A stretch of 7,123 nucleotides of DNA from NCBI GenBank assembly GCA_017853235.1, contig JAFMJX010000094.1:1-7123 (forward strand), in the 5' to 3' direction. The stretch comes from Chitinophagaceae bacterium. GTDB taxonomy: Bacteria > Bacteroidota > Bacteroidia > Chitinophagales > Chitinophagaceae. Below, piece by piece: positions 1 to 6,345 of the stretch. The position numbers were made by a program, and so were the translations under genes. Below the pieces are notes generated by a model that did no database searches, was not told the DNA's origin, and saw only the letters and a list, made by a program, of their open reading frames with translations. Each line of letters begins with the position of its first letter. Within the stretch, counting starts at the first letter, position 1.

Positions 1-693
1 CCCAGAGGTAAATTAAAAATTTCTCAAGGAGATAATGGAGATTGCTTGAATTGTCATGCTTGTACTAGGGTATGCCCAACAGGAATTGATATTCGAAATG
101 GCACACAATTAGAGTGCGTGAATTGTACCGCTTGCATTGATGCATGTGATGAAATTATGGATCATGTGGGTAAGCCCAAAGGTCTAATTCGATATGCTTC
201 AGAAAATAATCTTGCTTTACATGAAAAAGTAAGATTTACATGGAGATTAAAATTGTATAGTGTGGTTTTGATATCCTTAGCCTGTTTTTTAGGGATATTG
301 TTAATAACAAGGTCTGACGTTTCGGCAAGAATTTTACGAACACCAGGACAGATGTACCAAATTAGGGAAAATAACCAAATTAGTAATTTGTATAACATCA
401 AGTTAGTTAATAAAACTAGAAAATTAATTCATTTGGGGTTGCGATTAGAAAATATCAATGGAAAAATTGAAATGATTCATCAAGTTAATGTGCCCAAAGA
501 ATCCTATTTCCAAACTAGTTTTTTTGTATTTATTGATGCTTCAAAAATAAAAGAACGAAAAACAAAAATTAAAATTGGCATATATGAAGAAGGGAAAAAA
601 ATGGAAACCATTAGTGCCTCATTCATAGGTCCAGTATTGGAACTAAAAAAAGAAGTTGTTGCAGAAAATAATCATGTGAAAAAAACAATATAA
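1..693 (+). CDS. ccoG: Cytochrome c oxidase accessory protein CcoG/FixG, C-terminal part (5' end outside window)
   Basis: The frame is open from base 1, so this is the last 230 residues of a longer protein; the TTG at 46 is internal and not a start. Two ferredoxin-type clusters are visible: C15-C18-C21-C25-P and C39-C42-C45-C49, each CxxCxxCxxxC, as expected for a 2x[4Fe-4S] domain. A hydrophobic segment at about residues 85-103 is the last membrane helix. The remainder, about 125-225, is a beta-rich stretch matching the Ig-like FixG C-terminal domain. In the family, CcoG is a membrane iron-sulfur protein needed for cbb3 oxidase assembly, implicated in reducing Cu(II) for delivery to the catalytic subunit. 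The fixH and TauE/SafE-like genes that follow on the same strand support the call. The N-terminal helices and any further motifs lie outside the window. Confidence 0.93.
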   Translation, partial: PRGKLKISQGDNGDCLNCHACTRVCPTGIDIRNGTQLECVNCTACIDACDEIMDHVGKPKGLIRYASENNLALHEKVRFTWRLKLYSVVLISLACFLGILLITRSDVSARILRTPGQMYQIRENNQISNLYNIKLVNKTRKLIHLGLRLENINGKIEMIHQVNVPKESYFQTSFFVFIDASKIKERKTKIKIGIYEEGKKMETISASFIGPVLELKKEVVAENNHVKKTI

Positions 694-746
694 TAGAGAA
701 AAATAAATGAAGAGTTTTCAATTGGAAAAACATCAAAATAAATAAA

Positions 747-1184
747 ATGAAAATAAATTGGGGTCATAAAATACTAATTGTTTATTTATTATTTGTTGGC
801 GGAATTGTTTTTTTAGCAATTATATCCTTGCAGCAGAAGTTTGACTTAGTTCAAAAAGATTATTATGGGGCTGAATTAAAATATCAAGAAGTTATTGATG
901 CATCAGTGCGCGCGCACCGTCAAATTGGAGGCATTCAATTATGGGTAAAGGAGGGTACATTAGCTATACAACTGCCTGATGCTTTTAAAGGCGAAAAAGT
1001 GATAGGGGTAGCAAATTTATATTTTGCAGCGGATGAAAATAAAGATCTTTCTCAAAAGGTTGCTTTTTCAAATGCTCAAGTAAGTCTCCCTTTAAAGCAA
1101 AATATGAAAGGAAATTATACGCTCAAATTAGAAGTAGTGAAAGACGGTATTTCTTACTATTACGAACAAAAATTTTTTCTTTAA
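747..1184 (+). CDS. fixH: FixH family protein (cbb3 oxidase assembly)
   Basis: The 145-residue product has a short cytoplasmic start (MKINWGHK), one membrane helix at about residues 9-29, then an extracytoplasmic beta-rich domain to the C-terminus. The stretch QKDYYGAELKYQEVID just after the helix is the recognisable FixH signature in Bacteroidota. The length is usual for the family. FixH/CcoH proteins are single-span membrane proteins that associate with cbb3 oxidase during assembly, often with the copper ATPase FixI/CcoI; the exact biochemical step is not settled. The gene lies 53 bases after ccoG and 2 bases before the next gene, so it is probably in the same transcript. The start at 747 follows an A-rich leader without a Shine-Dalgarno site. 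A perfect GC-only-core palindrome lies inside the gene (see separate entry). Confidence 0.88.
   Translation: MKINWGHKILIVYLLFVGGIVFLAIISLQQKFDLVQKDYYGAELKYQEVIDASVRAHRQIGGIQLWVKEGTLAIQLPDAFKGEKVIGVANLYFAADENKDLSQKVAFSNAQVSLPLKQNMKGNYTLKLEVVKDGISYYYEQKFFL
906..917. repeat. Perfect 12-bp palindrome GTGCGCGCGCAC inside fixH
   Basis: The sequence GTGCGCGCGCAC equals its own reverse complement and contains eight alternating G/C bases. It encodes V54-R55-A56-H57 of FixH using the G+C-rich codons GTG, CGC, GCG and CAC, whereas the surrounding codons are A/T-rich. I see no second copy in the window. It may be chance codon choice; no function can be assigned. Confidence 0.6.
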
Positions 1185-1186
1185 TT

Positions 1187-1897
1187 ATGATGATGATTGC
1201 TATTATACAAATTGGTTTTTTTCTTGGATTAGTTGGAAGCGTCCATTGTGTGGGAATGTGTGGCCCATTAGTAATGGGTTTGCCCATAGGGGATAAAAAA
1301 GGAATTCAAAAGGGTATAGCTATTTCAATGTATCATGTTGGTAAAATAGCTACATATTCATTACTCGGAGTTGTTTTTGGTTTATTAGGGAGCCAGATTC
1401 CAATAAATAAAATACAGCAAAACTTGTCAGTTATTATTGGTGTGATGATATTAATTTATGTTTTTTACTTAGTTGTATTAATTCCTAAAAAAATATTGAA
1501 TTTGAATTTTTTTTATCAACCCATTGCTTCTCTATTATCCAGGTTGTTTAAACAAAATAATGTTTTTTTATATTTAGTCATTGGTTTATTAAATGGACTA
1601 TTGCCTTGCGGCATGGTGTATTTAGCTTTAACCTCGGCGCTTGCTACTCAGCATGTTTTACAAGGTGGCGTATTGATGTTCTTTTTTGGTCTTGGAACGA
1701 CCCCGGCTTTATTATTAGTTTCATTTGGAGGTCAAATGCTTAGTCCTGTATTTAGAAAAAAAATGCAAAATTATTTACCTGCATTACTTATTACTATGGG
1801 TTTAGTTTTAATACTAAGAGGAATGAATTTAGGTATTCCTTATTTGAGCCCTCATATTGGTATTGGTGATCAAATTGTATCATGTCATAACGCATAA
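1187..1897 (+). CDS. TauE/SafE (DsbD_2-like) membrane protein of the cbb3 operon
   Basis: The 236-residue, strongly hydrophobic protein has about six membrane helices (roughly residues 4-30, 48-70, 78-99, 126-150, 158-180 and 197-215). Helix 1 carries SVHCVGMCGP (H20, C21, M24, C25) and helix 4 carries LLPCGMVYLAL (P140, C141, M143); these paired motifs typify the sulfite exporter TauE/SafE / DsbD_2 family found in cbb3 oxidase clusters. The helix pattern with cysteines in two half-repeats resembles the DsbD/CcdA fold. Despite the family name, sulfite export is not implied; a role in copper or thiol handling for oxidase assembly is inferred from context. The gene begins 2 bases after fixH ends, with three ATG codons in a row at 1187, 1190 and 1193; the first is taken as the start, though any could serve. 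The tail ends in C233-H234. Confidence 0.85.
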   Translation: MMMIAIIQIGFFLGLVGSVHCVGMCGPLVMGLPIGDKKGIQKGIAISMYHVGKIATYSLLGVVFGLLGSQIPINKIQQNLSVIIGVMILIYVFYLVVLIPKKILNLNFFYQPIASLLSRLFKQNNVFLYLVIGLLNGLLPCGMVYLALTSALATQHVLQGGVLMFFFGLGTTPALLLVSFGGQMLSPVFRKKMQNYLPALLITMGLVLILRGMNLGIPYLSPHIGIGDQIVSCHNA

Positions 1898-1898
1898 T

Positions 1899-2279
1899 AT
1901 GAATAAAGATATACTAACAAATGAATTTGAATTATTAGTAAAAACTTTGGATCAAATTCAAGAGGAGCAGTCTGTTGTGAAAAGAAAATTGAGCGAATTG
2001 TTGGAGGCTGCAGTTTTAAATGAATTTGTAGAATGGGCAGAAGATTTATTGCAACAAATTTTAAATCGTGAAACCGCGTTACTGCTTCTTAGGAAAGATA
2101 TTTTAGCTTATAAAAAATGGGTATTAACCAAAAAGGGAATTGCGATTTATGTAGATTTGTCCCAAAACAAGCAGTTCAAGAAATTCAAGGATCAAGTATT
2201 GTATTTGGAAACCGAATTTTATCAATGGAAGCAAATTGCTGATAAAAAATTTGAATTGTCGCAAATTAATCCTACATGA
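1899..2279 (+). CDS. Unrecognised 126-residue helical protein at end of cbb3 operon
   Basis: I do not recognise the family. The product is charged, cytoplasmic-looking and probably nearly all alpha-helical: no signal peptide, no membrane helix and no cysteine. It is rich in Glu, Lys, Gln and Leu, with heptad-like hydrophobic spacing over residues 5-60 suggesting a coiled coil, a middle section with paired Leu runs (about 52-66), and aromatic residues in the second half (YKKWV, LYLETEFYQW). The frame extends upstream to an ATG at 1857, but the ATG at 1899 is preferred: it falls one base after the stop of the preceding membrane-protein gene, which suits translational coupling, and the upstream extension would only be the overlapping frame. 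The gene is real rather than spurious: its length, codon use and tight spacing match its neighbours. It ends one base from the stop of the convergent regulator gene. Confidence 0.75.
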   Translation: MNKDILTNEFELLVKTLDQIQEEQSVVKRKLSELLEAAVLNEFVEWAEDLLQQILNRETALLLLRKDILAYKKWVLTKKGIAIYVDLSQNKQFKKFKDQVLYLETEFYQWKQIADKKFELSQINPT

Positions 2280-2280
2280 A

Positions 2281-2309
2281 TTAATTAAAAAGGTTTATTA
2301 ATTTTTTTT
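2281..2309 (+). terminator. Weak AT-only hairpin with T8 tract, possible end of the cbb3 transcript
   Basis: The arms are TTAA-T-TAAA (2281-2289, one bulged T) and TTTATTAA (2294-2301), with the loop AAGG, followed directly by eight T at 2302-2309. It lies just past the stop codon of the 126-residue protein and inside the last codons of the opposite-strand regulator gene. The stem has no G-C pair, so it would be weak; the position and T tract are the main support. Confidence 0.3.
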
Positions 2310-3342
2310 CTTCTAAGATGGTAATTTTTCCATCTTTAATTTCAATTAATTTTTCATTTTTAAAGTCACTTAATGTTCTTATTAAACTTTCAGTGGCTGT
2401 TCCTGCTATGTTAGCCAAGTCTTCTCTTGAAATGGAGATGGAGAAATTGTGATCATCTTCCTTATTTGCATATTTACGTTTTAAAGTTAACAAAGCATCT
2501 GCTACTCTTTTTCGTAAACTATGATAGGCAAGTGCTACTAATTGTTGCTCTTTTTCGGCAATATTATTTGCTAATAATTTTATCACCTTTAATGCTATCT
2601 CTTGATGGTGTGTTAGTAAATGTTCAAATTCTTTACGAGGGATTACACGAATGGTAGACTCTTCCAAGGTTTCGGCAAATTCCTCATAAACGGAGTTCTC
2701 GATTAAAGGGATATGCCCAAAAAAGTCGCCTGGAGATAATAATCCTATAATCAGTTCTTTACCGCCATCACTTGTTTTATATATTTTTACTTTACCAGTT
2801 TGGATATAGTACAATTTATTAGGATGTTGACCTTCGGAATATATGACTTGTTTTTTCTTGTATTGAATAATATCGTGATCCTCCAATGTTTTATGCATTT
2901 CATCTTTATTGCCAAGGTCTGATATTATTTGATACCAGGTTTCAATCCCTTTCCCTGTTTGGCTGCGTATCATTTCTAATTTTTCTAATCTAGCTCTAAT
3001 AGCATTGATCAATTCTGAGTCTGAAAAAGGTTTAGTAATATAATCATCTGCTCCCATTTCCATACCTTTTCTCAAATCGTTTCTTTCACTTTTAGCGCTT
3101 AAGAAAATAAATGGAATATGCTGTAAATCAGGATTTTTATTTATGATTTGAAATACACCATACCCATCTAATACTGGCATCATAATATCGCAAACAATTA
3201 AATCGGGTGGATTAGAAATTGCCATTTCAACCCCAATTTTACCGTTTTCGGCTGTGGCAACATTATAATTGGCAAGAGATAAAATTTCAGCTGTATTTTC
3301 TCTAAGTGCTTCGTTATCTTCTATTAATAAAATTTTTTGCAT
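2281..3342 (-). CDS. Response regulator fused to a CRP/FNR-type transcription factor (REC-cNMP-HTH)
   Basis: The product has 353 residues in three parts. Residues 1-120 are a CheY-like receiver with the acidic pair E8/D9, phosphoacceptor D52 in CDIMMP, S82 and K104 in TKP. Residues about 155-255 are a cyclic-nucleotide-binding-type beta barrel (LYYIQTGKVKIY, LSPGDFFG), followed by a long dimerisation helix (about 246-275). Residues about 276-345 are a CRP-type winged helix-turn-helix with the recognition helix near TESLIRTLSDF. The usual cAMP contacts (GEL...RSA) are absent: G209-H210 replaces Gly-Glu and no Arg-Ser follows. The only cysteine is C51, so it cannot carry an FNR-type cluster. 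Control is therefore probably by phosphorylation at D52. E318, S319 and R322 match the FNR-like E-S-xx-R pattern, suggesting a TTGAT-N4-ATCAA-like target. It lies 12 bases downstream of the kinase gene and is very likely co-transcribed with it. Confidence 0.92.
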   Translation of the reverse strand: MQKILLIEDNEALRENTAEILSLANYNVATAENGKIGVEMAISNPPDLIVCDIMMPVLDGYGVFQIINKNPDLQHIPFIFLSAKSERNDLRKGMEMGADDYITKPFSDSELINAIRARLEKLEMIRSQTGKGIETWYQIISDLGNKDEMHKTLEDHDIIQYKKKQVIYSEGQHPNKLYYIQTGKVKIYKTSDGGKELIIGLLSPGDFFGHIPLIENSVYEEFAETLEESTIRVIPRKEFEHLLTHHQEIALKVIKLLANNIAEKEQQLVALAYHSLRKRVADALLTLKRKYANKEDDHNFSISISREDLANIAGTATESLIRTLSDFKNEKLIEIKDGKITILEEKKLINLFN

Positions 3343-3354
3343 AAGTAAAATGTT

Positions 3355-4632
3355 TTAGTCAAAGTCATTTTTAAATTTTGTGGGAACTACGATTGTAAAT
3401 GTGCTTCCTTTTTCTAACTCACTGTGGTAAGAAATAATTCCATTTAATATTTCAACATACCTGCCTACAATATGCAAGCCTAATCCTGTCCCTTGAATAT
3501 TAGTAGCATTAGTGGCTCTAAAAAATCGTTCAAAAAGATGCACTTGATCTGCGCTTGGGATACCCATTCCTTGATCTGTAATTCTAAAAGTGGTTGTATC
3601 GCTATCTACTTTAGTTTCAATATAAATGAAGGCATTGTTGGGAGAAAATTTGATTGCATTAGACAATAAATTTATTAATACGTGTTTTAATAGGCTGCTA
3701 TCTGTATAGACCTCAGTATTTCCTTTGTGATCGTATTTAATTTCTTGACCAGGCTTTAATAATACACTCATTTCATAAATTAATCCATCTATAAACTCGT
3801 TCACATTAAATAATTCTGATTTTACTTCTACTTTTCCCTCTTCTATTTTTCCTAGGGATAAAAATTCGTTCAATATATCGGTCAGTGTTTTTACTGAAGA
3901 TTTAATTCTTTCAATATGCTTGTCTCTTTTAGGCTGATCATCGGTGGTGGTGTATTTAGCTAATAATGCTATGGAAGAAAGTACAGTGCTTAATGGAGTT
4001 CTGAATTCATGGGAAGCCATAGAAACAAATCTGGATTTTAAATCATTGACAACTTTTTCTTTTTCTAGTGACTTTGTGAGTTCTTCCTTTGAGTTTTCCA
4101 ACTCATTTAAAATTTTCTGTAATTCGTTTGTTCTCTCTTGAACCGTTTTTTCGAGATTGGCATTGAGCATCTTCATTTCTTCATTGACCAATTCCATTTC
4201 AGATTGCTGCTTTAGAATTTGTGCTTCATTCTCCTGGCGCCTAGTGATGTCTACTATGTAAGCAATTGCATATTGAATCCCGTTCGTGTTAAAATGGCCT
4301 AAACTAATTTCAACGGGGAATTCGCTTCCATCTTTTCTGAGTGCGGAAAGGGTCATGCCAATACCCATGCCTCTTGCTTTAGGTTTATTTAAATATTGGT
4401 TTCGATCACCTACGTGTTTATGGTGAAATCGGGTAGGGATAAGTTTTTCTAAAACTTCACCTACCATACTATTATTTTGGTATAAAAATTGATGATTTGC
4501 AAAATCATTTGCCATAACAATGATACCTTGCGCATCCACAACAATAATTCCAATGGAAGCCGAATTAAACAAGGCTTCAAAACGGATGTCTGTCGAATTA
4601 TTTTGTTGAATATTGTATTGTAAATCCTGCAT
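3355..4632 (-). CDS. Soluble PAS-domain sensor histidine kinase
   Basis: The 425-residue protein lacks membrane helices or a signal peptide, so it should sense a cytoplasmic cue. Residues about 17-130 form a PAS domain ending in DITRR; residues 131-205 are a long coiled coil (NLEKTVQERTNELQ); the HisKA segment has SHEFRTPL with phosphoacceptor H208. The HATPase_c domain shows N box N321/N325, G1 box D353-QGMGI, F box FERFFR (367-372) and G2 box GTGLGL (381-386), so it is complete and probably active. In the PAS domain, IPTRFHHKH through RKDGSEFP aligns without gaps to rhizobial FixL, with H73 at the haem-ligand position (H200 of Bradyrhizobium FixL); the FixL distal Arg (R220) is replaced by M93. 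Many PAS domains without haem share this motif, so oxygen sensing is inference. The gene precedes the REC-CRP regulator by 12 bases; a terminator lies 31 bases before the start codon. Confidence 0.93.
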   Translation of the reverse strand: MQDLQYNIQQNNSTDIRFEALFNSASIGIIVVDAQGIIVMANDFANHQFLYQNNSMVGEVLEKLIPTRFHHKHVGDRNQYLNKPKARGMGIGMTLSALRKDGSEFPVEISLGHFNTNGIQYAIAYIVDITRRQENEAQILKQQSEMELVNEEMKMLNANLEKTVQERTNELQKILNELENSKEELTKSLEKEKVVNDLKSRFVSMASHEFRTPLSTVLSSIALLAKYTTTDDQPKRDKHIERIKSSVKTLTDILNEFLSLGKIEEGKVEVKSELFNVNEFIDGLIYEMSVLLKPGQEIKYDHKGNTEVYTDSSLLKHVLINLLSNAIKFSPNNAFIYIETKVDSDTTTFRITDQGMGIPSADQVHLFERFFRATNATNIQGTGLGLHIVGRYVEILNGIISYHSELEKGSTFTIVVPTKFKNDFD

Positions 4633-4663
4633 TAAGATGAAACATTGTACATCTTGAAGTTAC

Positions 4664-4706
4664 AAAAAAGGCATCAAAAATGACTCTTTGATGCCTAGTT
4701 TTTTTT
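4664..4706. terminator. Bidirectional rho-independent terminator
   Basis: A perfect 9-bp stem is formed by GGCATCAAA (4670-4678) and TTTGATGCC (4687-4695) with an 8-base loop. Read on the minus strand it is followed by six T (complement of 4664-4669), which fits the end of the M28 peptidase transcript. Read on the plus strand it is followed by TAG and then eight T (4699-4706), although no plus-strand gene feeds it from the left. It separates the peptidase gene from the kinase gene, both on the minus strand, so the kinase/regulator pair needs its own promoter. Such a promoter would have to sit in the 37 bases before the kinase start or overlap the hairpin. Confidence 0.85.
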
Positions 4707-4758
4707 ATTTCATTATTTTTTATAAATAATTGATTATCAATATTTAATTTGTTTAAAA

Positions 4759-6249
4759 TTATTCATCTTTCCAGCGCCATTCACCAGCAATTTGCAATGG
4801 CTCTTTTAAATTATTTTTTAATAAAAATGCTTTGGTTTCCTCGTCGTTTAAATGCTTTGATTGAATCTGGGGAGCATCTGCGGTACCATATAAAAGCATG
4901 GCTCCAAAACGAACTGTATTTTTCATCCCTACTTCATCTACTAAACTAAACACATCGCAATCTGCATGATAACAAGGCATTGCGCCTTTGGGTAAACTTC
5001 CACCAGCGCCACCGCCAGTAGGAACTCCATGAAGCATAAATGGTTGGTGATCGCTATGCAATCCGCCTCCTACATTTAAAATATTTTTAAAATTGGTATC
5101 CAATTTTTGTGCTATCATGCCAATGGATTGAAATAAAGATCGGCTGTCCTCAGAACTCGTTGAAAAACCTTTTGGATCATTTGTCATATCATAGTTAAAC
5201 ATGTATCTGATTTGATCAATACTTTTGTCTTTAATAGATTGATCCACATAAGCACGCGAACCTAATAATCCTTGTTCCTCACCCATGAACATAACAAATT
5301 CAACTGTTCTAGCGGGTTGTAAATGTAATGTTTGAAAAGTACGTGCCATATCTAAAACTGCGAAAGATCCAATACCATTATCCATAGCACCTGTCGCTAA
5401 ATCCCAACTATCTAAATGACCACCCACCACCACTTTTTCTTGAGGGATTGTTTTTCCTTTGATAGTAGCAACCACATTTCTTGCTTTGATGATATCTGAA
5501 TGATTTGTCATATCAATATGACTGAATAATTTTCCTTTGTTCAGTTGCTCCTTTAATAGCATGCCATCTTCTTTACCTACACAAACAGCTGGGATAGGAA
5601 TTAATTTTCCTGTCACTGAAGCAGTTCCTGTTAATAAAATTCCATTAGGTGGGGTGTTGATTACAATGATGCCTTTTGCTCCGTGTTTAGTAGCGATGGC
5701 CGTTTTTTCAGAACGATGTAAAGTAGGTGTGCCGGGTTTTGAACCAGGTAAAACACCTAAATAAACTAGCGCAATTTTACCTGTTACTTTATCGGGTTGA
5801 GTTGCATAATCTTCTTCTAAGCCATTGCCCATATCAACTACCTCTAAAGTGACATCTACTTTGACAGGGGAATGTGCTAAGGAAACAGATTTAATTGGTT
5901 TTAAATTGGTAAGATCATTTCCTATAGATACTGCTAAGGTTCCGCGACTCCAACTTTCTACTTCAAAAGGTTGAAATTTCACTTGAGAAAATCCATAAGA
6001 TTTTAGTAAATCGTAAGTGTATTGTTCGGCTTTTTGTCCATGGTCCGATCCAGTTAAACGATGTCCGATGGTTTCCGAAGCTATTTTCAAAGAATTGTAG
6101 GCGTTTGAATGTTGCGTTACATCCTGATTAATTTTAGAAAAAATACTATTCCACTCTGGCTTGGATTGTCCAAAGTTTGGAGCAGTAAAAAGAAGGGATG
6201 TAACAGAAAAAAAGAAAATGATTTTTTTCATAAAAATGGTATTAGACAT
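4759..6249 (-). CDS. Exported M28 family metallopeptidase, carboxypeptidase Q-like, with PA domain
   Basis: The 496-residue protein begins with a signal peptide (MKKIIFFFSVTSLLFTAPNFGQS, quoted in parts: MKKIIFFFSV then TSLLFTAPNF), so it acts outside the cytoplasm, probably in the periplasm. Residues about 135-255 form a protease-associated (PA) insert with KHGAKGIIVIN. The M28 catalytic core follows: H278 and D280 (GGHLDSWD), bridging D290 (AMDNG), E324/E325 (GEEQG, general base and ligand), D354 (NYDMTND), SDH at 399-401, and last zinc ligand H428 (CYHADCD). All expected residues for two zinc ions are present, so it should be active as an amino- or carboxypeptidase on peptides. Length is normal. 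The ATG at 6249 gives the longest form; the ATG at 6231 (residue 7) gives a more standard MKK signal peptide and may be the true start. The gene ends 53 bases before the hairpin stem and looks monocistronic. Confidence 0.92.
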   Translation of the reverse strand: MSNTIFMKKIIFFFSVTSLLFTAPNFGQSKPEWNSIFSKINQDVTQHSNAYNSLKIASETIGHRLTGSDHGQKAEQYTYDLLKSYGFSQVKFQPFEVESWSRGTLAVSIGNDLTNLKPIKSVSLAHSPVKVDVTLEVVDMGNGLEEDYATQPDKVTGKIALVYLGVLPGSKPGTPTLHRSEKTAIATKHGAKGIIVINTPPNGILLTGTASVTGKLIPIPAVCVGKEDGMLLKEQLNKGKLFSHIDMTNHSDIIKARNVVATIKGKTIPQEKVVVGGHLDSWDLATGAMDNGIGSFAVLDMARTFQTLHLQPARTVEFVMFMGEEQGLLGSRAYVDQSIKDKSIDQIRYMFNYDMTNDPKGFSTSSEDSRSLFQSIGMIAQKLDTNFKNILNVGGGLHSDHQPFMLHGVPTGGGAGGSLPKGAMPCYHADCDVFSLVDEVGMKNTVRFGAMLLYGTADAPQIQSKHLNDEETKAFLLKNNLKEPLQIAGEWRWKDE

Positions 6250-6345
6250 CTAATTTATTCAAAAAATATGATATTGCTGATAACAATTTATTAGTGGTAT
6301 CTTTATGTAAGATTTAAATTTTCGCATTCATTTAAACGAATCAAT
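6250..6345. promoter_or_regulatory. Divergent intergenic region between the peptidase and prohibitin genes
   Basis: This 96-base, very AT-rich stretch must hold promoters for both flanking genes. For the plus strand, TATCTTTA (6298-6305) matches the Bacteroidota -7 consensus TAnnTTTG at all but the last base, and TTG at 6274-6276 lies 21 bases upstream, near the expected -33 position; initiation would then leave a leader of about 30-35 bases before the ATG at 6346. For the minus strand, TATTTTTTG (complement of 6259-6267) resembles the -7 element with one extra T and no well-spaced partner. The assignments rest on motif resemblance only. Confidence 0.35.

Noticed and set aside
162..401. Minus-strand 79-codon frame opposite ccoG
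   Set aside because: Lies entirely within the well-supported ccoG frame; its translation has no recognisable domain.
707..745. Twelve-codon reading frame (MKSFQLEKHQNK) in the ccoG-fixH gap, ending one base before the fixH start
   Set aside because: Too short to judge and without supporting composition; could be a leader peptide but nothing beyond its position suggests it.
1857..1898. Upstream ATG extension of the 126-residue protein
   Set aside because: The added 14 codons overlap the end of the membrane-protein gene, and the ATG at 1899 fits coupling to the preceding stop.
4729..4741. ATTGAT-T-ATCAAT palindrome, resembling an FNR/FixK box
   Set aside because: The half-sites are separated by one base rather than four, and the site lies between the peptidase stop codon and its terminator, not in a promoter.
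5537..5764. Plus-strand 75-codon frame inside the peptidase gene
   Set aside because: Antisense to the PA domain of the M28 peptidase, which has all its expected motifs; a shadow frame.
6273..6287. ATTG-N7-CAAT inverted repeat in the divergent intergenic region, possible CRP/FNR site
   Set aside because: TTG to CAA spacing is seven bases instead of eight and the inner bases do not match; too weak in AT-rich DNA.
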